A stretch of 12,610 bases of DNA, taken from assembly GCA_919903585.1 (NCBI GenBank), contig CAKKST010000423.1, positions 1 to 12,610 of the forward strand, written 5' to 3'. Positions 1-6,538 of this stretch are shown in pieces. How positions within the stretch are numbered: position 1 is the first letter of the stretch; the number at the start of each line of letters is the position of its first letter. Below the pieces are notes generated by a model. It ran no database searches and was not told the DNA's origin. It was given only the letters and a program-made list of their open reading frames with translations. The DNA comes from Nitrospiria bacterium (GTDB lineage Bacteria; Nitrospirota; CAKKRA01; 9FT-COMBO-42-15). The translations under genes and the position numbers were made by a program.

Positions 1-684
1 TTTGTTATTAAAATCCAATTCCCAGTATCTTTTAATCTGAATATTCCCTTTTTCACATATCAAATAACTGGCTGGAGGCAGTTTCTTTATACCTTTAAAA
101 ATAGTGTATGGTGCAGGAACGAACTGAAAACTCAGATATTGGTCAAGGGCATCTAAATCAAGCTCTTTATTTACAGCATCATCCTGAATAATGGCCTTTA
201 ATTCAGAGGCAAAGATTACACTATTATTTATAATGGCATAAACAAGGGGTTTTTTACCGACCCGGTCTCTGGCAAGAAAGAGCCTTTCCTTTTCTGAATC
301 CCATATAGCAAAGGCAAACATCCCTCTTAGATACTTTAAACAGTCAGCCCCATTATCCTCATAAAGATGAAGTATTGCCTCAGTATCAGAGTTTGTTTTG
401 AATCTATGACCTCTTTTTTCTAAATCCTCACGCAGCAGCCTGTAATTATAAATCTCGCCATTAAATACTATCCAAATCTTCTCATTTTCATTTGATATTG
501 GCTGATGGCCTGTATTAATGTCTATTATGCTGAGCCTGCGCATCCCAAGGCCGATATTTTTATTGATATAATACCCTTCATCATCAGGTCCGCGATGGAT
601 AAGGGTATCGCACATACTCTTTATCAAACCCTTTTCAACAACCTTATCCTTGTTAAAATTTAATTTGCCGCATATACCGCACAT
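1..684 (-). CDS. asnB: Asparagine synthase (glutamine-hydrolysing), N-terminal part, cut by left edge
   Basis: The first 228 codons are visible and the frame is open through the left edge; the family is usually about 600-650 residues. The protein opens MCGICG, so Cys2 becomes the N-terminal nucleophile of a class II glutamine amidotransferase after Met removal. Other family marks are HRGPDDEG (30-37), RRLSIID (49-55), FNGEIYNY (74-81) and SDTEAILHLYE (99-109), which form the glutaminase pocket. The region FKGIKKLPPASYL (196-208) is the usual entry into the ATP-dependent synthetase domain, most of which is missing. The reaction would be aspartate + glutamine + ATP to asparagine. The gene starts 9 bp after the GT4 glycosyltransferase, so it is probably in the same operon. 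In such surface-glycan clusters AsnB paralogues may amidate sugar acids instead of aspartate; that is inference. The start is fixed by the need for Cys2. Confidence 0.93.
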   Translation of the reverse strand, partial: MCGICGKLNFNKDKVVEKGLIKSMCDTLIHRGPDDEGYYINKNIGLGMRRLSIIDINTGHQPISNENEKIWIVFNGEIYNYRLLREDLEKRGHRFKTNSDTEAILHLYEDNGADCLKYLRGMFAFAIWDSEKERLFLARDRVGKKPLVYAIINNSVIFASELKAIIQDDAVNKELDLDALDQYLSFQFVPAPYTIFKGIKKLPPASYLICEKGNIQIKRYWELDFNNK

Positions 685-693
685 ATTAGATGC

Positions 694-1800
694 CTAATTC
701 CTCTTTAACAGATCTTCATATAAAGAAATATATCTTTTCACAATTAAGTCCCAGTCATATCTTTTTGCTATTTCTTTTGACCTTATTGACATCCTCTTAA
801 TAAGTTCTTTATCTTTTACTAAACTTACCATTGCCTTTCCAAGTTCAACAGGGTCTTCAGCAGGAACAAGAAGGCCATTATAACCATCCCTCACCACCTC
901 TATATTTCCACCCACTGATGTAGCAATTATTGGCTTGCCTGCTGCCAAAGCCTCAAGATTTACATTTGCAAATGGTTCTCTCCTTGATGAATTGACAAAA
1001 AAAAGGCACTCCTTAAATAAGGCAATCTTCTTCTCACCTGTTACATTCCCAAGGAAATTAACAGGGCCATTTAAGCCTTTTTCATTAACAAACCTTTTAT
1101 AATTTTCTAATTCCGGGCCGACTCCGGCAATATTTAATCTTACCTCCGGGAATTTTTTATTTATATGGCTAAATGCTGAAATAAGAATATCAAAACCCTT
1201 TTTCTTCGTCATACTCCCCATGGCAAGGATATATTGCTCCTTATTCCTTGAGGGTTTATAGGCATCAAATTCTGATATCATTACACCATTTGGGATAAGC
1301 CTTATCTTATCATCTGGAACACCTGCCTTTTCAATCTCTTCTTTCAGATAATTACTCTGGGCGACTATTGCATCAGCAGAGAATAATGCCTTCTTTACCC
1401 TTCTGTCTAATCTTGGATGCCTTCTTATACCCTCATCAGGCAGGATATCTGAGCCATGTGGCCTTATTACTAAAGGTGTTTTAAATATCGTTTTAAATGT
1501 TGCGCCTACATACCCCGGCGGATATGCGCCATGGCAATGAAGTATATCAAAATTATTAATAATTTTTTCCCAAAATAAATAGAGCAAAACCTGCCTTACA
1601 GCAAATCTTTTTGATGACGGCCTTTGATATCTTCTGATATTATAATTGGCATCTATTTTATTATTTTTACCTCTCACATTCGGGGCAAGCACTGTGATTT
1701 CATGGCCGATGTTAGAGAGAGAGGTGGCAAAATTATGCAGGAATATCTCTGCCCCGCCGATAATTGGAAGAAATGTTGCAGTATAAAAGCATATCTTCAT
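694..1800 (-). CDS. Family 4 (GT-B) glycosyltransferase
   Basis: This 368-residue protein is a retaining GT4-type glycosyltransferase, expected to act at the cytoplasmic face of the inner membrane on a lipid- or LPS-linked acceptor. The N-terminal domain carries the acceptor-side glycine motif GGAE (15-18) and IRPHGSDI (112-119). IPNGV (169-173) leads into the second Rossmann domain. The E-x7-E signature is present as E275 and E283 (EPFANVNLE), followed by ALAAGKPIIATSVGG (284-298) and DGYNGLLV (305-312). Sugar donor and acceptor cannot be read from sequence. Its ATG overlaps the heptosyltransferase stop as ATGA (1797-1800). I see no Shine-Dalgarno sequence before it, so it probably depends on translational coupling. 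The neighbouring heptosyltransferase and asnB suggest LPS core or surface glycan synthesis. Length and motifs look intact. Confidence 0.9.
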   Translation of the reverse strand: MKICFYTATFLPIIGGAEIFLHNFATSLSNIGHEITVLAPNVRGKNNKIDANYNIRRYQRPSSKRFAVRQVLLYLFWEKIINNFDILHCHGAYPPGYVGATFKTIFKTPLVIRPHGSDILPDEGIRRHPRLDRRVKKALFSADAIVAQSNYLKEEIEKAGVPDDKIRLIPNGVMISEFDAYKPSRNKEQYILAMGSMTKKKGFDILISAFSHINKKFPEVRLNIAGVGPELENYKRFVNEKGLNGPVNFLGNVTGEKKIALFKECLFFVNSSRREPFANVNLEALAAGKPIIATSVGGNIEVVRDGYNGLLVPAEDPVELGKAMVSLVKDKELIKRMSIRSKEIAKRYDWDLIVKRYISLYEDLLKRN

Positions 1801-2957
1801 TTAGCAAATTGGCTTAATTTATTTTCAATTATCCTTATCACAGATTCCACTGTAATCTCATCAAGACATCTGCTTTTTTTTGTGCCATCGCAGCCGTCCT
1901 TGCCGCAGGGTATGCAATCCCAGTCCTTCTGGATTACAGTATGAGTTCCAAATGTCTGTATCCCATTCTTTTTTTGATAAGCATTTTTTTGCCCCTTGTC
2001 CCTTGCCCCTTGCCCCTGCTGATTATCCCACGGCCCCCAGTGGAAGGCGCCTGATGGTCCAAATAATGCAATTACAGGTGTGTTCATAGCTGCGGCAATA
2101 TGCATAGGGGCTGAATCAACACCAAAAAATAACTGTGCCCTTGAAGACAATGCACCAAGCTGCTTTAATGAAGTTTTTCCTAATAATTGCAATGGCTTTG
2201 ATTTGCAGAGCTTAAGTATTTTCTTAGCCTTATCAAGTTCCTTTTTTTCAGGGCTTGAGGTTACGATTACCCTTGTCTTCTTTTTAATCTGGAGATAATC
2301 CATTATCTCTGACATTGATTTGTCATTCCATGTCTTAAAAAGCCAGCGAGAGGTTGGATGCACATGCACAAGGATATCCTTTTTACTGACTTTATTCTTT
2401 TTTAAAAAATTATCAATGTATTGTTCATCTTCATTGTTAAAATAAAAATCTGCTCTTTTGTCCTTTGTATCAATTCCAAACTCCCTTACAGTATCCAGAT
2501 TATATTCAACTGTATGCCTTCTTTTCTGATCAACATTTGCAAGATGGGTATATAAAAATCTCTTTCCTAAAAAGCCTTTTCCTTTTGGGTTATTTCCGAT
2601 CCTGTATCTGGCGCCGCTTAAAAAAGAAAGTAATGCAGGCCTGTCGCCGCTTGTCAGGTCAACCACTAAATCAAATCCCTTCTTTCGTAAATCAGATACA
2701 AAAATTATTTCATTTTTGACTCTCTGTGATAAGGATAATCTATTTATATCCCTCTTATAAACAATTATCTCATTAAGAAGTGGGTTGCCTGTAAGCATCT
2801 CTTCTGTCCCTTTATTTACAAGAACTGATATTTCTGCGTCATTGAATGCCTCTCTCAATGCCCGGATCGTTGGTACTGTTAAGAGGACATCGCCTATATG
2901 CCTCAATTTAATTATCAATATCTTTCTTACATCATTAAAAAAGATATTCTTTTTCAC
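1797..2957 (-). CDS. rfaQ: ADP-heptose:LPS heptosyltransferase, RfaQ-like (GT9)
   Basis: This is a GT9 heptosyltransferase that would add L-glycero-D-manno-heptose to the LPS inner core in the cytoplasm. Numbered from the GTG start: KILIIKLRHIGDVLLTVPTI (12-31) with the conserved Asp of HIGD; VVDLTSGDRPALL (98-110); HPTSRWLFKTW (200-210), a pattern resembling E. coli WaaQ (PTARQIFKCW); FFGVDSAPMHIAAA (277-290), the nucleotide-sugar site; and a Cys cluster (C348, C351, C356, C364). I chose GTG at 2957 because it overlaps the lepB stop as GTGA, like the ATGA at the gene's other end. An ATG at 2993 would add 12 residues read out of frame from the lepB tail; its AAGGA lies only 4 bases away, so it remains possible. 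Residues about 313-338 contain a repeat-derived insertion. Heptosyltransferase III function is inferred from similarity, so the symbol is tentative. Confidence 0.87.
   Translation of the reverse strand: MKKNIFFNDVRKILIIKLRHIGDVLLTVPTIRALREAFNDAEISVLVNKGTEEMLTGNPLLNEIIVYKRDINRLSLSQRVKNEIIFVSDLRKKGFDLVVDLTSGDRPALLSFLSGARYRIGNNPKGKGFLGKRFLYTHLANVDQKRRHTVEYNLDTVREFGIDTKDKRADFYFNNEDEQYIDNFLKKNKVSKKDILVHVHPTSRWLFKTWNDKSMSEIMDYLQIKKKTRVIVTSSPEKKELDKAKKILKLCKSKPLQLLGKTSLKQLGALSSRAQLFFGVDSAPMHIAAAMNTPVIALFGPSGAFHWGPWDNQQGQGARDKGQKNAYQKKNGIQTFGTHTVIQKDWDCIPCGKDGCDGTKKSRCLDEITVESVIRIIENKLSQFAK
1989..2016 (-). repeat. Four GGGGCAA heptamers inside the heptosyltransferase gene
   Basis: On the coding strand this is GGGGCAA, GGGGCAA, GGGACAA, GGGGCAA in tandem: 28 bp with one substitution. 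Because seven is not a multiple of three, the copies are read in shifting frames, giving QGQGARDKGQ. The array lies between the conserved FGPSGAFHWGPW segment and HTVIQKDWDC. It looks like an acquired or expanded repeat tolerated in a surface loop. Heptanucleotide repeats of this general kind (STRR) are known from cyanobacteria; kinship with those is not claimed. Confidence 0.85.
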
Positions 2958-3565
2958 CTTATCAGCTTCCCGATCCTCCACCACCTCACCCATGTATCCT
3001 TACCATCCCATGACCAGTAAATAATAAAGGCGTTCCCTTTAACCTTATTAGTCTTTACAAATCCCCAGTAGCGGCTGTCATAACTCTGATCACGATTATC
3101 TCCCATAACAAAAAGTGAATCAGAAGGAACAATTATAGGGCCTGTATTGTCCCTCGGCTCATACTCACGCTGTTTAATATGCGGATCCTGATGGATAATG
3201 TATTTTTCATCCAGCCTCTCGCCATTCACATAAACCTCTTTGTTCTTGATCTCAACCTTGTCCCCGGAGACACCGATGACCCTTTTTATAAAGTCCTTTC
3301 TCTCATCCTCTGGATAGATAAATACAATAATATCACCCCTATTGGGCTTTTTGAAATCCAATATCTTGGTATCTGTAAAGGGTATCCTTATGCCGTAGAT
3401 AAATTTATTTACCAGTATATGGTCGCCAATATCAAGAGTTGGGATCATTGAGCCTGATGGGATCTTAAATGCCTGCACAACAAATGTCCTTATCACAAGG
3501 GCAAGAAGCACAGCTATAGCTATGGCCTCAATGTATTCCCTTATTAACGATTTTTTCTTCTCCAT
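2954..3565 (-). CDS. lepB: Signal peptidase I
   Basis: This is type I leader peptidase, which cleaves signal peptides from exported proteins at the outer face of the inner membrane. The 203-residue protein has a short charged N-terminus (MEKKKS), one clear membrane helix (about 12-30), then box B IPSGSMIPTL (35-44), where Ser39 is the expected nucleophile. Box D FIKRVIGVSGDKVEI (92-106) supplies the general base Lys94, and box E MGDNRDQSYDSRYWG (153-167) is complete. The single membrane anchor and this length resemble the compact form found in many bacteria rather than the two-helix E. coli enzyme. It lies 21 bp after lepA, a common gene pair, and overlaps the next gene by 4 bp. The ATG start is supported by a strong GAGGAG site six bases upstream. 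All catalytic residues are present. Confidence 0.97.
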   Translation of the reverse strand: MEKKKSLIREYIEAIAIAVLLALVIRTFVVQAFKIPSGSMIPTLDIGDHILVNKFIYGIRIPFTDTKILDFKKPNRGDIIVFIYPEDERKDFIKRVIGVSGDKVEIKNKEVYVNGERLDEKYIIHQDPHIKQREYEPRDNTGPIIVPSDSLFVMGDNRDQSYDSRYWGFVKTNKVKGNAFIIYWSWDGKDTWVRWWRIGKLIR

Positions 3566-3571
3566 TAAAAA

Positions 3572-3577
3572 CTCCTC
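3572..3577 (-). promoter_or_regulatory. Shine-Dalgarno site of lepB
   Basis: The coding strand reads GAGGAG, six bases before the lepB ATG. It is the strongest ribosome-binding site in this operon and lies in the 21-bp gap after lepA, so lepB can initiate on its own. It contrasts with lepA, which has no such site. Confidence 0.8.
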
Positions 3578-3586
3578 ACTTTCAGA

Positions 3587-5386
3587 TTAATCTTTGATCT
3601 TCAATACTGCAAGAAAGGCATCCTGTGGAAGCTCCACCCTTCCTACCTGTTTCATCCTCTTTTTGCCTTCCTTCTGTTTCTCAAGCAGTTTCCGCTTTCT
3701 TGTAATATCACCGCCATAGCACTTTGCAGTGACATTTTTTCTCAATGGCCTTACATTCTCCCTTGCAATTATCTTGCTGCCAATAGCCGCCTGTATGATT
3801 ACCTCAAATAACTGCCTTGGTATTATCTCCTTCATCTTTTCGCACAACTGCCTCCCGCGAATCTCGGCCTTTTCCCTGTGGGTAATAAATGAAAGGGCGT
3901 CAACTATCTCGCTATTTAACAGGACATCAAGCCTTACTAAATCCGACTCCCTGTATCCAAGAAAATCATAGTCAAGGGAGGCATAACCCCTTGTTAGAGA
4001 CTTAAGCTTATCATAAAAGTCAAGGACGATCTCATTTAATGGCAGCTCATACTTCACCAGTATCCTGTCCCTGCTTAGATATGTGAATTCCTTTTGAATC
4101 CCCCTCCTCTCCTGACACAACTGCATAATAGACCCGACATATGTGTCAGGGAGGATTATATTTGCCAGAATAAAGGGCTCCTCAAACCTCTCTATCTGGT
4201 GAAGCTCAGGCATTTTTACAGGGTTATCTACAATAATCCTTTCACCCTTTTTTGTTGTAATCTGATAAACAACTGTAGGCGCTGTGCTTATCAGGGAGAG
4301 ATTAAATTCCCTCTCAAGCCTCTCCTGAATTATCTCCATGTGCAGAAGTCCTAAAAAGCCGCATCTAAACCCAAAGCCGAGGGCAAGAGAGGTCTCCGGG
4401 TCGTATGTGAATGATGAGTCATTAAGCCTCAGCTTCTCAAGGGCATCGCGCAGGTCTTCATACTGGTCTGTATTTAAAGGATACAGGCCGCAGAAGACCA
4501 TCGGCTTTGCAACCTTAAAACCCGGAAACTGGGAGTCTGTGGGATCCCCTGCAAGTGTTATGGTATCGCCGATTTTTGTATCAGTTACATTCTTTATTCC
4601 TGCTACTACATAACCAACCTCGCCAACAGAAAGGCTGTCAGTCCTGTTTATCTTCGGGTTGAAGATGCCCACCTCATCTACCTCATAGACGCTGCCTGTA
4701 GACATCATTATTATCTTATTGCCTGCTGATATCCTGCCGTCAAATATCCTTACAAGCATAACAGCCCCCCTGTAATTATCATACCATGAATCAAATACAA
4801 GGGCCTTAAGCGGCCTGTTTATATCGCCCTTTGGCGCAGGTATCATCTTTATAATTGCCTCCAATACCTCTTCTGTCCCCCTCCCCTCCTTTGCGCTTGT
4901 CAGGGCTGCCTCTGAGGCATCAATCCCGATTATCCCCTCAATCTCCTCCTTCACCCTTTCAATATCTGCGCCTGGCAGGTCAATCTTATTAATCACAGGG
5001 ACAATCTCAAGGTTATTATCTATTGCCAGATAGGCATTTGTCAGGGTCTGGGCCTCAACACCCTGAACGGCATCAACCACAAGAAGCGCACCCTCACAGG
5101 CAGCGAGGCTCCGCGATACCTCATAGGTAAAATCCACATGGCCGGGGGTATCTATAAGATTCAGGATATACTCCTTCCCATCCTTTGCCATGTAATTTAA
5201 CCTCACAGCATGGGCCTTTATGGTTATTCCCCTCTCACGCTCCAGATCCATATCATCAAGGACCTGATCCACCATTTCCCTCTTTGACAGGGCGCCTGTG
5301 TATTCCAGAAGCCTGTCTGCAAGCGTGGATTTACCGTGGTCAATATGGGCGACTATTGAAAAATTCCTTATATTTTCCTGTAACAT
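3587..5386 (-). CDS. lepA: Elongation factor 4 (LepA), back-translocating GTPase
   Basis: LepA/EF4 is a ribosome-binding GTPase related to EF-G that acts on stalled or mistranslocated ribosomes and in initiation or assembly. The 599-residue length is typical. G1 is AHIDHGKS (13-20), the switch region has RGITIK (52-57), G3 is DTPGH (79-83) and G4 is NKID (133-136). The C-terminus carries the LepA-specific domain, with KCYGGDITRKRKLLEKQKEG and then GRVELPQDAFLAVL, which separates it from EF-G and TypA. It is the first gene of the minus-strand cluster. No Shine-Dalgarno motif precedes the ATG at 5386. A perfect TTGACA/TATAAT promoter ends only 11 bases upstream, so the mRNA is probably leaderless or has a leader of a few bases. 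The start fits the family's usual N-terminus (IRNFSIVAHIDHGKS). No defects seen. Confidence 0.98.
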   Translation of the reverse strand: MLQENIRNFSIVAHIDHGKSTLADRLLEYTGALSKREMVDQVLDDMDLERERGITIKAHAVRLNYMAKDGKEYILNLIDTPGHVDFTYEVSRSLAACEGALLVVDAVQGVEAQTLTNAYLAIDNNLEIVPVINKIDLPGADIERVKEEIEGIIGIDASEAALTSAKEGRGTEEVLEAIIKMIPAPKGDINRPLKALVFDSWYDNYRGAVMLVRIFDGRISAGNKIIMMSTGSVYEVDEVGIFNPKINRTDSLSVGEVGYVVAGIKNVTDTKIGDTITLAGDPTDSQFPGFKVAKPMVFCGLYPLNTDQYEDLRDALEKLRLNDSSFTYDPETSLALGFGFRCGFLGLLHMEIIQERLEREFNLSLISTAPTVVYQITTKKGERIIVDNPVKMPELHQIERFEEPFILANIILPDTYVGSIMQLCQERRGIQKEFTYLSRDRILVKYELPLNEIVLDFYDKLKSLTRGYASLDYDFLGYRESDLVRLDVLLNSEIVDALSFITHREKAEIRGRQLCEKMKEIIPRQLFEVIIQAAIGSKIIARENVRPLRKNVTAKCYGGDITRKRKLLEKQKEGKKRMKQVGRVELPQDAFLAVLKIKD

Positions 5387-5397
5387 AGTAAAATTGT

Positions 5398-5427
5398 ATT
5401 ATATAATCAATCTACTATTTTTGTCAA
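5398..5427 (-). promoter_or_regulatory. Sigma-70-type promoter of lepA operon
   Basis: Reading the minus strand, a perfect -35 box TTGACA (5427-5422) is followed by an 18-base spacer and a perfect -10 box TATAAT (5403-5398). The lepA ATG begins 11 bases after the -10 box, so a normal start point leaves a leader of about 0-5 bases. It should drive lepA, lepB, the heptosyltransferase, the GT4 gene and asnB. Confidence 0.85.
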
Positions 5428-5450
5428 AGAAAATAGCTTGCAAAAATAGC
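5415..5450. repeat. Repeated AAAATAG motif between divergent promoters
   Basis: CTATTTT (5415-5421) and AAAATAG (5430-5436) form a 7-bp inverted repeat with 8 bases between, and that spacer contains the lepA -35 box. A further AAAATAGC occurs at 5443-5450, 13 bp downstream of the copy at 5430-5437. The arrangement could be an operator for a regulator acting on one or both promoters. In AT-rich DNA it could also be chance. Confidence 0.4.
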
Positions 5451-5455
5451 AGATA

Positions 5456-5484
5456 TTGACATGTTACAGGCTGGATGCTATTAT
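5456..5484 (+). promoter_or_regulatory. Sigma-70-type promoter of AI-2E/DUF512/aroE set
   Basis: A perfect -35 box TTGACA (5456-5461), a 17-base spacer and -10 box TATTAT (5479-5484, one mismatch) precede the ATG at 5492 by only 7 bases. The start point would therefore fall on or beside the ATG, giving a leaderless mRNA. No Shine-Dalgarno motif is present. The in-frame TTG at 5456 is the first three bases of this -35 box, so it is unlikely to be the start codon. The -35 boxes of the two divergent promoters are 28 bp apart. Confidence 0.8.
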
Positions 5485-5488
5485 CCAG
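5471..5488. repeat. Inverted repeat overlapping the -10 box
   Basis: CTGGAT (5471-5476) and ATCCAG (5483-5488) form a perfect 6-bp inverted repeat with a 6-base centre. It spans the TATTAT box of the plus-strand promoter. A protein bound here would block that promoter and not the lepA one. No known operator is recognised. Confidence 0.4.
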
Positions 5489-5491
5489 CAG

Positions 5492-6538
5492 ATGAAGACA
5501 GGTAAAAGATATATACCAATATCCATCTTTGGCCTCCTCATTCTCATAATCCTCTATTTTTTAAGTAAAGTCATACTCCCCTTCTTTATTTCAGCCCTTC
5601 TTGCATATCTATTAAATCCAGTTGTAGATTTACTTGAGAAAAAGAGGGTGCCGAGGGTAGTCTCTATCCTCCTCATATTTTTAGGCGCAATAATTCTTCT
5701 GACCATATTTATACTTGTTATCATCCCCACTGTTAAATATGAACTTGAGATTGTCATTAACAATATCCCCCGCTACATTGAGGTAATACAGAATAAGATA
5801 CTGCCCTATTTAGCGGAGACCTTTAAGATACCTGTGCCTAAGACATCAGAAGACCTTCGTCAGGAGCTTATTACAAAGGCAAAGGGATTATCACCTGATC
5901 TCATCCAATGGTTCTCTAAATATATCCTAAATGCCCTCTCCAGCGCCCTTAGTTTCATACTCGGTATCCTGAGTTTTTTTATTATCCCTGTGGCAACCTT
6001 TTATCTGTTAAAGGACTACAATAAGATAAAGGAAATGGCTGTTGGACTTATACCGAAGACATACAAAAAGAGGGCCACTACATTATTAGCGGATGTAAAT
6101 AGTGTCCTGAAGGGCTTTATCATAGGCCAGCTCTCTGTCAGCCTTATCCTAACTGTTATATACAGCACAGGCCTGTGGATCATTGGTGTGGACATGCCTG
6201 TTGTTATAGGCATCCTCTCTGGCCTTGCCAATATGGTTCCATATCTTGGCCTGATTATCGGCATCACAATAGCAGGTATTATGGCATTCCTTGAATTTCA
6301 GGATATCTACCATCCACTATATGTTATAATATTATTTGCAATTGCACAGGGTCTTGAGGGTATGCTCATCTCACCGAGGATAGTCGGTGAGCGGGTCGGC
6401 CTGCATCCTGTGGCTATTTTAATTGCCATATTTATTGGAGGGAATCTCTTTGGTTTCTTTGGGATGCTCTTGGCTGTGCCAGTAACAGCAGTATTAAAAG
6501 TTATTGCTAAGAATTTTATAAAGGAGTATGGAAAATAG
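5492..6538 (+). CDS. AI-2E family (PF01594-type) membrane protein
   Basis: This 348-residue polytopic inner-membrane protein has the AI-2E transporter family layout: two hydrophobic helices near the N-terminus (IFGLLILIILYFLSKVILPF and the following pair around SILLIFLGAIILL), a long polar stretch, and a C-terminal bundle. Diagnostic segments are FLLKDYN-like YLLKDYNKIKE, GFIIGQ, GLANMVPYLG and the terminal GLHPVAILIAIFIGG followed by FGFFGMLLAVPV. Members include TqsA (autoinducer-2 export) and proteins tied to Na+/H+ exchange or small-molecule export; the substrate here is unknown. I place the start at ATG 5492 rather than the upstream TTG at 5456, because that TTG is part of a consensus -35 box and the predicted transcription start coincides with the ATG. 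The gene overlaps the next one by 11 bp. Confidence 0.9.
   Translation: MKTGKRYIPISIFGLLILIILYFLSKVILPFFISALLAYLLNPVVDLLEKKRVPRVVSILLIFLGAIILLTIFILVIIPTVKYELEIVINNIPRYIEVIQNKILPYLAETFKIPVPKTSEDLRQELITKAKGLSPDLIQWFSKYILNALSSALSFILGILSFFIIPVATFYLLKDYNKIKEMAVGLIPKTYKKRATTLLADVNSVLKGFIIGQLSVSLILTVIYSTGLWIIGVDMPVVIGILSGLANMVPYLGLIIGITIAGIMAFLEFQDIYHPLYVIILFAIAQGLEGMLISPRIVGERVGLHPVAILIAIFIGGNLFGFFGMLLAVPVTAVLKVIAKNFIKEYGK

Noticed and set aside
2958..2993. ATG at 2993 as start of the heptosyltransferase
   Set aside because: It overlaps lepB by 40 bp and adds residues that are lepB DNA in another frame. The GTGA overlap at 2954-2957 is more natural. Not excluded.
5456..5491. TTG at 5456 as start of the AI-2E family gene
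   Set aside because: It would add 12 residues, but TTG is the start of a perfect TTGACA -35 box with a good -10 box 17 bases later, so the codon lies upstream of the predicted transcript.
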